From positions 2,666,001 to 2,730,000 of the forward strand of contig JAOVFP010000003.1 of the NCBI GenBank assembly GCA_025738555.1: a DNA stretch of 64,000 nucleotides, written 5' to 3'. The position numbers were made by a program, and so were the translations under genes. Below the pieces are notes generated by a model. It was not told the DNA's origin, did no database searches, and saw nothing but the letters and a program-made list of their open reading frames with translations. Source of the DNA: Cyathus striatus. Its lineage: Eukaryota; Basidiomycota; Agaricomycetes; Agaricales; Nidulariaceae. This document shows positions 10,875 through 21,926 of this stretch, piece after piece (position 1 is the first letter of the stretch; the number at the start of each line of letters is the position of its first letter).

Positions 10875-12572
10875 GAGTATCTTTCTCAGTTCAATTTCAT
10901 TATTCATTTTGCCTGGGGAAACTTGGTGTGAAACCTGACACTTTAACTAGACAATGGAACATCTACCCTAAAGGGGGGAATAATGACTATGCCAAAGTCA
11001 ATCTGCACAATTTTCACCCTGTTTTTACCAAAGAACAGCTCATCACCTCTATCTGTGCCACCACACTCCTTCACCCTGTTCTCCATGCCAGCATCATCAT
11101 GGATGTTGAGCAACTCCACCATGACATCCTCACTGCCCAGCCCCTAGACACTGTCACATCCATTAACCTTCACAATCCCACTAATCATTGGTCTGTTGGT
11201 CCAGATGGCTTACTCCACCTTGACAACCAGATTTATGTCCCAGACAATGATGCTCTCTGCCTTCACATTGTCCAGTACAAACATGACCATCTACTCACCA
11301 GACACCCTGGTCAGAACAAGATCTTGGATAATATTTGACAAGAATATACTTGGCCTGAACTTCACACTTATGTCAAGGACTATTGTAAGTCTTGCACCAC
11401 TGGCTTATGGTCTAAACCACAGTGTCACCATTCCTACAGTACCTTGAAGCAATTGCCTATTCCAGAGTGCCCATGGCACTCTATGTCTATGGACTTCATT
11501 GAAACACTTTCCATCTCTGGACTTGATAAGTACAATTCAATCCTAGTTATTGTTGACTGCATTAGCAAGCAAGCTATCTTCATCCCTTGCCATAACACCA
11601 TCACCTCCACCCAGCTCACTAAGCTCTTTGTCATGCACATATTCTCTAAGCATGGTGTTCCCAGCCACATCCTCCAATCATAGTTTGGAGTTCATCTCCC
11701 ACTTTTTCTGGTCTCTGGGTAAGGTTCTCAACATTAACCTACACTTTACCTCCAGATATCATCCAGAAGGTGACAGACAAACTGAATGCATTAACCAAGT
11801 CTTAGAACAGTACCTTTGCATCTACTGCAATTACCAGCAGGACAACTGAGCCAATCTCCTTCCCATTGCTGAGTTCATGTATAACAATACACCAAGCTCA
11901 ACCACTAATACTACTCCTTTCTTTGCCAATAAGGGTTATCATCCACAGATTACAGTTTATCCCAAATGTGATGTTACCTCTGTTCATGCTAGGGACTATG
12001 CTGTGGATCTCCAGAAACTTCATGAAAACCTCAAGGCCAAAATAGCACTTGCTCAGAAGTGCTATCAGGTTGGAGCAGACAGTTGTCACTTGCCTGCTCC
12101 AGAGTTCAAAGTTGGAACTAAAGCATTCATCTGTGCTAAGTTCTTCAACACCACTTGCCCTTCCAAGAAATTGGCTGAAAAGTATTATGGTCCTTTTGGG
12201 ATCATTGCCAAAACTGGTACCCACTCCTGCACCCTTAGACTCCCTTCTAATTTCTGAGCTGTACACCCTATATTCCATGTTTCTATACTCAAGCCTGCAG
12301 TTGAAAACACTATACCTGGTTGAGAGATACCTCCACCTCTCCCTGTGGAAATCAATGGAGATATCAAGTTCAAGATCAGTGAGATCTGTGACTCCAAGCT
12401 GGATTGCCAGTTCAAGAAATGCCCTCTTCATTACTTAGTCTGATGGACTGGTTATGAAGGAACTGACAAAGAACTCACTTGGTTGGCTGCCACCAAAGTA
12501 GAACATGCTACAGAGCTTGTAGAGGAATCTTGTTATCCTGATAAGCCCAATCCTTCTACTCCTGTTACATAG
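10875..12572 (+). pseudogene. pol: gypsy integrase with C-terminal chromodomain, broken
   Basis: Integrase inserts the DNA copy; the chromodomain targets chromatin in chromoviruses. The N-terminal zinc-binding HHCC region is visible around 11255-11405, with two His and a CKSC pair. The core begins near 11470 with SMDFIETLS and VIVDCISK. Around 11675-11695 the second catalytic Asp region is degraded and shifted in frame. YHPEGDRQTE follows at about 11757. Near 12420-12500 a chromodomain-like segment (YLV, stop, WTGYEGTDKELTW) is seen. Stops at 11336-11338, 12255-12257, 12321-12323 and 12441-12443 fall where Arg is expected; TGA at 11847-11849 falls where Trp is expected. The frame ends at TAG 12570-12572. 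Confidence 0.85.
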
Positions 12573-12986
12573 ACTTTCTCTGCTTACATCTCTGTTTCTC
12601 CATTATAGTTTATTGTATATTGTCTTCTTGACCAAAGGTTGAAGATTGACACTTCTTCGGACATTGCTTGCATGATGACCACTACATTTAATGAGTATAG
12701 CTGACTCATCACTTTGCATACCTAATGAGGTGGGCTGAGAGTGGAAGTATAGAGTTGTATTGGTTTTCTCCTAAGGTTCTTCTTTTACTCCATTTTATTG
12801 TTTACTCTTACTTTCATTCTCCTTGTGCCAAAAATCACTAAAGTCCCACAAAACAAGTATTTACAATTTTTCTGCCTACTGTACATTACTCTTTGTCTTC
12901 CTCTTCATTACTCCTGGACTCATCAGTCTCTGCCAGAGTACCCTCTACTGCCACCTGCATTGTGGTTAACAATCAGTCAAGAGTCC
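12573..12986 (+). other. Retrotransposon region 3' of pol
   Basis: Non-coding in the plus frame. It continues after 15616, on the far side of the inserted hAT-like element, towards the antisense ORF and the 3' LTR. No motif was recognised. Confidence 0.4.
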
Positions 12987-12994
12987 CCATTAAC

Positions 12995-15607
12995 CAGTAA
13001 TTTACACTCCCCCAAGAGGTCTGTACAGATCTGTACAGATCCACATGGAATCCACACAGAATCCAAAAATTCCATATGGATCTGTGTGGATTCCATGCAG
13101 ATTCATACAGACCTGTACTGACCTGTATAGATACCATACAGAATTTATATGGTGGATATTGTTATTATTAGAGGTGATTATTCTATACAGATTACATACA
13201 TATTCTGCATGGATTCTGTGTGAATTTATGCAGAATCTGTAAGATCTATTTAATACCTTAATTTTCCTGTTTCAAATAACAATGAATACTATTAAAACTT
13301 TTAATTCATAATCTCATCTCATTCCTACCATCATCTTGTCTCCATTGCTGCCTTGTTACAGGTGTCAAGCTCAGTAAATATGAAAAATCATGCAATATCA
13401 TGTCTATGACATGCAGTGGGCATGCATGCCTGGTACATGACGGGAGGCACTTTTGTAGGTCATGTATCAGGCATTTGAATATCATCTGAGCAACAGCTAA
13501 GGATCATCTGAATGACTTCAGTTCATAGTGCAATTTAAAACTATTAGGCATCTATAAGTCATGTGTAGAATATGTAGGCGACATGTCTAGATCATTTTTT
13601 CGACATATACAGCTCATCTTGTAGACATGTGAAGCTTATCTTATAGGCATGCATAAGCTCATCGCAAGGACATGGTATTCTATTTGGTCGGTATCTGCAT
13701 AGTTTACATAACTACAAGACATTAATTATATCTAATAGGTCTTCTCCTTCCTACTGTTGTCGCAGATTTTAGTGCACTCAACATTAGGCAATCAGTAAGA
13801 AAACACAAATCAATAAAGAGGTTGAACATACTTTCAGGCACATGTGTTTCCTCAAGTCAAAGCCATTAGCAAACAGAACTAAGTGAGTGGATCAGAATTC
13901 TAAACCGTATATGTGCTTGAAATGAAAACTTACCTGAAAGGGCTTCAATCAAGTAGCGTGCCTCAATCAATTGTTGCACTGGCAGTGTCCTTAGGGGATT
14001 TTCTTTGAAGGCTTGACAGAGTGAAATATGAAGCATATTGATGTCATGTACAAATAGCCCCATCCTCCCAACTTGAATTCCCCACACTTGACCTATCCCC
14101 ACTCCTGCCTTTCCTGTGCTTGGTTGAGAAGCAGATCACCACTATGTAGCACTACAGATGCGTAACATCGTAAGTTGAAGGCCAGAGAGAGAGGGCAAGA
14201 GAGATCCAGGACAGTCAAATGATTTGGAGGCAAGGAAGAATGGGGTGGTGGAGGTCGTGTTTGGATCGGTAAGAGCGGCTTACCCACCTACATAAGTAAA
14301 GGGACTTATTTGTACAGTAAACAAAATGCTTATCACGCTCAGCTAATTCATTTTGTCTTGTCTTGTTCGCCTCAGCCTTACATAAGGCCAACTTGAAGCG
14401 ATGAAGTATTACTTCTTTAATCCGATTCAATCAAAGAGGAATACTTACTTGTATTTAAAGTGTGCTATGCAGGTAAATACGAGCTACTAACATCTTCATT
14501 CAGCATTAAGGTTGAGTATTTAGCAACATTTACAAATGAAAAGTTAGTGACTCAGCAATATTTACTACTGTAGTTGAACTTCAATTAAGCACTAAGGTGA
14601 GATTTGTATGAGTGAAGCTTTCAGGGTAAGTTATAACATGGAAGTGAACGTGTGCAGAATACTTAGACAATAGTACAAAGGTATAAACTTCGGAGATAGT
14701 TATAGATCAAAATTTAAAGGGGCTGAAGTAAAGTGTAAGGGTAAAATTTTGATGAGGGAGTGATATGATTATGGGTTTTTGCTCTGTTGAGCGCACCAAG
14801 TTAGTTGTGTCTGTGTCATTGAGTCTATGTCATACTACGTGCTCACTTAAAAACTATACAGCCTATCTCCAATGTTCGGCTTTAAGATGGCCAGTGACAA
14901 ATTCACTGTGTATTCCCAGAATGTGTAGAGAGAACCGGAGGTTTTATCATTGAACAAAGGTAAAAATAAAACTTAGATGCATCCAAACATTTGAATTTTA
15001 AGATTTGAAAGTTAAATAAGTGCACATGCTGAATGTATGATGTTTACATGACTTATGCATGTTGTATACATGAGTGAAAATTATCATTAATCTTGAAATT
15101 CGCACACCCTGCAATACATGCCGAACACATGACGAAAAGTACTATCAGAATGACAGAAGCATGCCACGCATGACTTTTTGTTTTTACTGAGTGTCAAGTG
15201 TAACCCTAGGTGTCAAGTGTGACACTACATGAAATCTGTGATACACTCAATATATAGTATCATGCTCAATGCATAGTGTCAAACTTAATGCATAGTGTCA
15301 CATTTAATGTATAGTGTCATGCTTAATGTATAGTGTCACACTTAATGCAGAGTGTCATGTGCAAGGAAATAAGTATAATAAGATTCTGTACAGAATTTTC
15401 AGGTCTGTAATGTGGAATTCTGTGGAATTCTGTGTAATCCATATGGAATTTTCAGAATCTGTGCAGAATCTGCACAGATCCAAAAAAACCTCTGCCAAAA
15501 AGAAAAAAATCTGTGCAGATTCCACATGGATTCCAAAAATTCTGTATAGATTCTGCATGGATTCTGTGCAGATCTGTACAGAACACATGGCTAAGTGTAA
15601 AGAGTTC
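12995..15607. mobile_element. hAT-like satellite-core element, copy 2, itself interrupted
   Basis: The 8-bp repeat CCATTAAC flanks the element at 12987-12994 and 15608-15615. The left end is CAGTAATTTACACTCCCCC and the right end, read inward, is GAACTCTTTACACTTAGCC. The left arm (to about 13360) and right arm (15376-15600) are packed with TCTGTACAGA/TCCATATGGA-type words. A short remnant of 19-bp satellite lies at about 15230-15360. The block 13370-15191 is a separate insertion. The right arm shares a stretch with an AAAAAAACCTCTGCC motif with copy 3 (29230). Compared with copy 3, most CpG sites in the palindromic words have become TpG or CpA. Confidence 0.85.
13370..15191. mobile_element. 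1.8-kb TIR element nested in copy 2
   Basis: The ends are inverted: CTCAGTAAATATGAAAAATC at 13370 and, reading inward from 15191, CTCAGTAAAAACAAAAAGTC. Both continue to CATGC. The flank TGTCAAG is duplicated (13363-13369 and 15192-15198), or GTGTCAAG if the last G is counted as target, which would give the 8 bp usual for hAT. Both subterminal regions are rich in CATG/GCATGC words. No transposase is present. A minus-strand segment at 13930-14102 ends in a CAG|GTAAGT donor, so the interior may contain captured exons of an unknown gene. Confidence 0.75.
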
Positions 15608-15980
15608 CCATTAACCTCCTATGCATCTCCATGGACTCAGCCATCCCACCCATCAGCTGATTGCCCAACTCCACCTGTTGCCCCAATATCTCCTCCACAT
15701 ACTATGGAGCTTGAGATGCATCATTGGCAGAATACTGCCCCCCATTTAACTGGTAAACCTCATTCTCCAGCCTAGTAATCTCTTCCCTATAGTTCACTAG
15801 GAGGGACCTAGCATTCATCAATGCTTTCTCCAAAGTTTCCAATCAGGACTGTTCCAATGCCAGTTGCATCTGCAACTCCTCCACTAATTTCTCTTGCTGG
15901 ACCTCCCTTGTCTTCATCTTATCCAGACCTTTCCTCCACTCCTCTTCATTTCCTGGGACTACCATTCCCCACATTATCCC

Positions 15981-17139
15981 TTAATTGATGCACTTGTCTT
16001 TCTTCTTCTGGCACTCCTCACATGCCTTATGCTCCATTTTCTTTCCTCTAGGAGAAGAATAAGTATAACCCCAGGAGATTAAAAGAATCTTACTCAAGGT
16101 CCAAGAGACACTCCACCTTGTGTTTGTTACAGAACATGCAACCTTCCTTAATGAGGACAAGTGCCATTTTTTCTCTAGCTTTTCCCTTCTTTTTCTCTGC
16201 CACAACCTTCATCTCCTCTGCCTCAACATTGGACTTGTCACCTGTTTGGCTCTCTGTCCCTGTATGACTCCTGCTTTCAGATTGGCTAGCCTTACTGCTA
16301 GTGTTGTCTTCCTCCACCTTGTCATCCACTAGAGCCTTGCTCTTCATTCCCTTGCACTGGGAAGTCCAGGTTGTAGTCTTCTTCCTAGGCAGTTTTGGAG
16401 TCACCTCTGTTGCATCCTCCAGATTTGTGTTGGTACATTTCCTCTTGGAGCCACCATCATTCTCCACTCACTGGATGCTCTTCTCCACCTCATCCCCCAG
16501 AGCCACAGTGCGGCCCCCAGCCTTCAGCTGCTGAACAGTGTTATCACAGTCTGCAATCTGCTCTGCACTCATGTAAGTACCTACCTGTGGAATGGTCATT
16601 ACCTCCAGTTCCACTACAGAAGCTGGAACCTCTACCTCTGTAAACCCTACTCCTTCCATAGCTTGCTCCACCACCTTCTCCACCAGAATCAATTTGTCAA
16701 CTGTCATCACCAAGCTATCAGCATCCCTGTGGTAAAGTAAGGATTCTTCCACTGACTCTTGACTAAATGACATAATGCCCAACCTTGCCATTGTCACCTT
16801 GTACTCTGCATGCAAAGCTGGACCAATCTCCCTGGCTGTCATTTCCTCTGCTGGGAAGCCAGTTAACCTTGCCATGGTCTGTGCAACTCTGGCCTTGACC
16901 ACAGCCTGCTCACATGTCTTTGCTCTTATTTCCCCCAAATTTCCTCCCTTGTCCACCTCCATTGTGTCCTTCTCTGCCTCAACCTCAGCCTCTTTTGCCT
17001 CTTCTACCTCAGTCAACTCTGTCACTATTCCAATGCCTAGCTCTGCCCTAAAAGCCTTCAACTGCACCTCCATCTCTTCAAGCCTTTTGAGCTTCTCTGC
17101 ATTGATGACCATAGGCATGGGTTGAGAGTTAGAAGACAT
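15981..17139 (-). pseudogene. Antisense extra ORF with C-terminal Zn2Cys6-like cluster
   Basis: This gene runs opposite to the gypsy element, between its pol and 3' LTR. I chose the ATG at 17139 because it lies 75 bp below a TATA box; another in-frame ATG is at 17154. The N-terminal 35 residues, beginning MSSNSQPMPMVINAEKLKRL, look like a coiled coil, followed by an acidic Glu-rich linker and a helical middle. A TGA at 16468-16470 interrupts the frame, which then resumes with a Lys/Ser-rich stretch. A 46-bp intron (16048-16093) joins to the last exon, giving two CX2CX6C motifs 13 residues apart (CMFCNKHKVEC and CEECQKKKDKC). That is close to the GAL4-type Zn2Cys6 pattern. The stop is TAA at 15981-15983. 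It may bind DNA or RNA for the element; the function is unknown. Confidence 0.65.
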
Positions 17140-17213
17140 TGTTAAAGCAGTCACATGGTATTGAGTTGTGGTAATGGGGTAATGTGGGATTGATTTTTTC
17201 CTCCACAGCTGAC

Positions 17214-17222
17214 CTTTATATA
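17214..17222 (-). promoter_or_regulatory. TATA box of the antisense ORF
   Basis: Read on the minus strand the sequence is TATATAAAG, 75 bases upstream of the ATG at 17139 (60 bases from the one at 17154). It lies inside the retrotransposon, facing away from the 3' LTR. Confidence 0.5.
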
Positions 17223-17320
17223 TCTGGGCCTGGTGTCAAAACACTGATCAAATTTTCAAAAGCCTATTGTTTTGATCACATGCTCAGGCCTTGAGGGCTT
17301 GGCCTTGAGGGCTTGGCCTT

Positions 17321-17333
17321 AAGGGGGGAATAC
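17321..17333 (+). other. Polypurine tract before 3' LTR
   Basis: AAGGGGGGAATAC directly precedes the LTR start TGTCA at 17334. This is the usual primer site for plus-strand DNA synthesis in LTR retrotransposons and fixes the element's plus orientation. Confidence 0.7.
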
Positions 17334-17996
17334 TGTCATATCCCATATGACCCACCTCCAGACCTCTAGTTCCTTACTCTGCCATTTCCCTTTGTTACTC
17401 CAGACCTTGATTACACTCTTAATATTACTTATTGCTTACTGTACATAGACTACTTCCATTTCCTTTCTTCTGTCCTACTGAGCTATCCCCTCAGTAATGT
17501 AGTATACATCTCATAGTGAGTCACTTATCATTCTTAAGTGTGCCACTATCTGTTTCACCTTACACTGCCATACATGCTCACTTCTCTGATGTGTTTTATT
17601 ATGTTTAATTAGTTTTAGTCTTCATTCTACATATGCCTACCCTGACCATACTTCTCCACTGACCTTGGCTGGTGGCCTTTACTTACTCCGAGTCTCCAGT
17701 ATTTAAGTAGTACTCAATTTGTACCTAGTACTTAGTTTTGTATTGAACTACATCCTCACCCTTTAGTCTGACTTGAGTTACACCTCTTGTCTTCTAGTCT
17801 CTTGTCTTCTCTGAAGGGCTTGCCCTTACTCCGAAATCCAGGACTGGGAATCCCAGGGTGCAGCATATAAGCTGAAGCCAAAGTCCTACCCACTGAGTTA
17901 TCATCCTCCACTTTCATCTTACACTCACCCCTTGCTTCTCTGTAGTCACCCCCTTGTATTCCACTGCCAAGTCAGGCTAGGGGCATGGTTGTGACA
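17334..17996 (+). mobile_element. LTR (3' LTR of the gypsy element)
   Basis: The 663-bp sequence starts TGTCATATCCCATATG and ends GGTTGTGACA, with TGTCA/TGACA inverted ends. It contains TATTTAAGTAG near 17700 and GGGTGCAGCATATAAGC near 17850, both shared with the solo LTR at 6002-6642. Immediately downstream begins the 3' flank of the first NLR unit, so the retrotransposon landed at the edge of that unit. In the third unit the corresponding sequence (54588) is uninterrupted. Confidence 0.8.
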
Positions 17997-19171
17997 GTCA
18001 CTGAAATTGTGTACCCAGATAGATACATTTATAATGCATCACTAATAGTCCTGACAAGCCTCCTATTTCTCTGACTATCATCCCTTCTACCTCTTCTGTT
18101 AGTGCCACAATTTTTGAACTAATTTTGTTCAAAACCTGAGGTAATATTAACTTGTACTTATGTGTTGGCAATGAATCACTAACCACTGTAGTCAGCAACT
18201 CCTGTCATTATTCCTGAATTGTTACATATTATTTATAGTTATGCTTACTAGTTTGAAAAGCTATGTGTAGATTAATATACATCAAAATAAATGGCTCTTG
18301 AAAATTTAAATATACAAATACAATATGATTGATAATCTAATAGTAATTACTACTTAAATAATACTGGTGGTAGACTTTGAGCTGAGCCAGATCCTTTGTA
18401 TGCTCATGGAGGGTACAGGTATTTCAAATATATATAAAGTTGGACTCTTACCCTTACTCCTTCTGTGCCCGACCCCTGTACCTCCCAGGTATAGTGTACC
18501 ACTTGCTCATCACTACCCACATGAAATGAATCAGACCACATCAATCAGCTATCTATGAGTGTACAAGGTAAGAAAAAGCTACTGTAAGTATTGGTAAGCA
18601 TAAGTGAATAAAGGTCAATAGTGTAAGACTATTGGAAAATGCAGACAATCAAGTTCTAATGTTCATTATATAAGCATAGCCTTAGACTATGTCATCATGT
18701 ATTTTCATGATGCTAATGAACAATGCACTGAAGTAGATCAAACACATATATCAAATAAAGTAAGTATCACTTTAATATGTCACATTGCAATAATAATAAG
18801 TGGTAAAATCCCACAGTCCTTATTTAGTTGTGTTACATTAGCATAGTGAAAGTAGTATTTAATTAGCAGAGCTGTATGTAAAATACTTCCATTCTGTAAT
18901 CAATACTATGTAAGTTCTTTCATCACCATTCTTTGACTTTATTGTTGATGAAATTTGGTGTTCCTACAGTTGCACAACTGAGTGTTGCCTAAGTTCTAGA
19001 GTCAACTGATACAAACACCACATTTTATATTGGAGTTTCACTACATATATTTTAACAACAAATCAGAAATTTTTGAAAGATACTCAAGAAATAACTTTGT
19101 CTCTCATTGTCAGAACTTCAATTTTTATCTCTTTTGCTATTCTCTTTAATTATTCCTGTTCATTCCAGCAC
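17997..19171. other. 3' flank of NLR unit 1
   Basis: AT-rich, with no convincing gene. It is homologous to 35070-36029 (which lacks about 640 bp of it) and to 54589-56504 (where a MITE is inserted). The similarity extends the NLR duplication about 1.2 kb beyond the stop codon. A frame at 18367-18558 is partly conserved at 55752-55920 but is shifted by indels, so I do not call it a gene. Confidence 0.6.
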
Positions 19172-21926
19172 TTACTTCTGTAGCTTCTCTGCTTCAATGT
19201 ATTTACCAATATTTTTGTAAGTGGCTGCAAGATTGGCCATACTCTCAAGAGTAAGAGGATGCTCTTCACCAAGAATTCTGGTTCTCATTTCCAGCACCTG
19301 CTTCTGTAGCTTCCCTGCCTCCATGTGTTTACCAAGGTTTTGGTAAGTGCTTGCAAGATTTCTCATACTGAAAAGAGTACAAGGATGCTCTTCACCAAGG
19401 ATTCTGGTTCTCATTTCCAACACTTGCTTCTGTAGCTTCTCTGCTTCCATGTATTTACCAAGATTACAGTAAGTGTTTGTAAGATTGCTCATACTCCCAA
19501 GAGTACAAGGATGCTCTTCACCAAGAATTCTGGTTCTCATTTCCAGCACTTGCTTCTCTAGCTTCTCTGCCTCCATGAATTTACCAAGATTTTGATAAGC
19601 AACTGCAAGATTGTCCATACTCATAAGAGTATCAGGATGCTCTTCACCAAGAATTCTGGTTCTCATTTCCAGCACTTGCATCTCTAGCTTCTCTGCCTCA
19701 ATGTATTTACCAAGATCTTGGTAAATGACTGCAAGATTGCTCATACTCAAAAGAGTATCAGGATGCTCTCCACCAATAATTCTGGTTCTCATGTCCAGCA
19801 CTTGCTTCTCTAGCTTCTCTGCCTCCATGTATTTACCAAGATTTTGGTAAGTGATTGCAAGATTGCCCATACTCAAAAGAGTAAGAGGATGCTCTTCACT
19901 AAGAATTCTGGTTCTTATTTCCAGCACTTGCTTCTGTAGCTTCTCTGCCTCCATGTATTTATCAAGATTTTGGTAAGTATTTGCAAGATTGCTCATACTC
20001 TCAAGAGTACAAGGATGCTCTTCACCAAGAATTCTGGTTCTCATTTCCAGCACTTGCTTCTGTAGCTCCTCTGCCTCCATGTATTTACCAAGATTTTGGT
20101 AAGTGCTTGCAAGATTGCTCATACTCCCAAGAGTATGAAGATGCTCTTCACCAAGAATTCTGGTTCTAATTTCCAGCACTTGCTTCTGTAGCTTCTCTGC
20201 CTCCATGTATTTACCAAGATCTTGGTAAGTGTTTGCAAGATCAGCAATACTCCCAAGAGTATGAGAATGCTCTTCACCAAGAATTTGCTTTGTTACTTCT
20301 ACCACATTTTTAAGTATAGTCACTTCAGCTTCATATTTTCCTGTTTTGCTTAACACTGTTGCAAATTTCCATAGTATAATGTAGTTGTAATATTCATAAT
20401 GATTTGGTAGAACTTTTAGTACATGAATTATAATTTCTTGGTAATATATATGTTCTTCTGTGGTACCTGCATATGTTATTGAAGTTGCCAGTATACTCCT
20501 AGTGTTTTCAACCCACTTCTGTCTATCTGACATTGATAATCTAAATTGGCACCAATCTTGAACTAGTGGATGAAGACTATGAGATCTCATATTCATATGT
20601 TTCCTTAGTAATGAAAAAGATATAAGCATAGATATTGCATCATTAAACACTATCTCATTCCAATCTTCATGTTCATCAATGTTGAACAATGCTTTATTCC
20701 AATTCTGGATATGATAAGTCATATTTTCATTTGAGTATTCCTCAATTGTTGAATGGTAGTTCTGTGCTGCCCTCTGAAAGATGCTATGAGGAATTCTTTG
20801 ATGGTGTAAGAAGGCACAAATATTGATTATTACAATTGCATATTTAGCTGCACTTTCTCTTTCATTGTTTCCTACTTCTTCTGACATTTCAATTATCTTC
20901 TGATAAGAGATTTCCCAGGTTCCATATACTGTTTTATTATACTTTGATGCACCTTTAAACTTTTCATTATTCATTAATTTCTCTTTGTGATTCTTGTATA
21001 TATACAAGAATTCACTTATACTACAGCTTCCAGATAGTATGTATGCTCCTGCATGATCAATAGCTAATGGAAGACCACAAAGCTCTGAAACAATCTCCTT
21101 TACTACATCCTGATGTATGTGTGATTGCTTATGAAGTCCACTAGCTTTTAGAAGTAGTTGTACTGCAGTGTCTTCACTCATCTCAGTCACTTCCATGGAG
21201 TGTTCATCTGTAGTGAGCCTTCTCAGTGTTGGATTTCTGCTTGTAATCAAAACATTTCCTTTATTCTTAGATGGGAAATATTTCTCAACATCTTCTGGAG
21301 CTCCATCAGCATTGTCAAAAACCATCAACCATTTACACTTCTGAGCAGATATCCAATTGAGAACCACAGCAGGAGAAAATTCCATGGAATGAGGAACCAA
21401 AGACATCTTATAAACATCTCTGAGGCTTTGTATAACACTTTCTTCTGAAGTGCTATCAATCCAGAATGTATATTCAAAACTGGACTGAAATTAGTGTCAA
21501 ATGTGTAATAAAGTGCACTGAACATACTAGTCATCCATTTCATCCATGAACTTGAGGCAGATTTGAGTTTTACCAATTCCTCCCATTCCATAGAGAAGAA
21601 AGTACTTTCTTTTCAAGTCATTTGGATCTTCAGACTTAAAATGCCTCATTAAAGCATCAAGATATTTTTCTTGTCCAGTAAACATTGCACTTGTGCTTGG
21701 AGTTGTCTGAGTAATTGGGGATATTTTCCCATCTTTCACATCATTGAACTGGAATTGAATGTTTTGTTATACTAGAATGTACAGCTTTATTGAGACAAGT
21801 TACCTGTGTATTGATATAATTCTCAATCATGACAGGATGACTGATGACAAAATTGCTTGCATTTGAAAAGGCCATGTTTTCGATGTTCAGTACAGAGTAA
21901 GGATTGATTCCTTCTATAGTCACCAT
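19172..21926 (-). CDS. NLR gene 1: NB-ARC and TPR receptor (about 883 aa)
   Basis: Likely an intracellular STAND/NLR-type receptor: a nucleotide-binding switch with a TPR sensor. Three exons: 21804-21926, 21528-21748 and 19172-21479. Phases agree across the 55- and 48-bp introns; the second junction completes a Tyr codon. Exon 1 (41 aa) starts at the only in-frame ATG and contains FSNASNFVIS. Exon 2 holds the P-loop GMGGIGKTQ. Exon 3 continues with CKWLMVFDNADG (Walker B), GNVLITSRN, CGLPLAIDHAGAYI (GLPL) and SLHPLVQDW, then an all-helical linker and nine 42-residue kinesin-light-chain-type TPRs (unit TL-SM-NLA-TYQNLGKYMEAE and RTRILGEEHP). The ninth repeat ends early: the codon after LQK is TAA (19172-19174) where sister repeats have CAA, so gene 1 has lost the C-terminal tail present in gene 2. 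Otherwise open. Confidence 0.88.

Larger units (their letters stand above)
7596..17996 (+). mobile_element. Ty3/gypsy chromovirus remnant with 3' LTR
   Basis: The order gag, protease, RT, RNase H, integrase, chromodomain, antisense ORF, purine tract and LTR is colinear on the plus strand. It is interrupted once, by the hAT-like copy at 12995-15607, whose 8-bp duplication shows it landed in the region 3' of pol. The purine tract AAGGGGGGAA (17321-17330) lies directly before the LTR. GTCAC follows the LTR at 17997-18001, but no matching 5' LTR was found: the 5' end is replaced by arms of another element. That the pol genes and this LTR belong to one element is inferred from order and orientation. 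Confidence 0.65.

Noticed and set aside
7364..13275. gypsy gag-pol bounded by inverted hAT-like arms, as if a composite transposon
   Set aside because: The arm at 12995 belongs to a complete element with its own CCATTAAC duplication, and gypsy sequence continues beyond it to a purine tract and LTR. The inverted layout is coincidental.
13862..14102. Transposase gene inside the nested TIR element
   Set aside because: The short minus-strand frame with a splice donor has no DDE or zinc-finger motif. It may be a captured exon but not a transposase.
19172..21479. Annotation as a kinesin light chain
   Set aside because: The TPRs are of kinesin-light-chain type, but the P-loop, Walker B, GLPL and HPLVQDW motifs upstream show an NB-ARC receptor. 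The name would come from repeat similarity alone.
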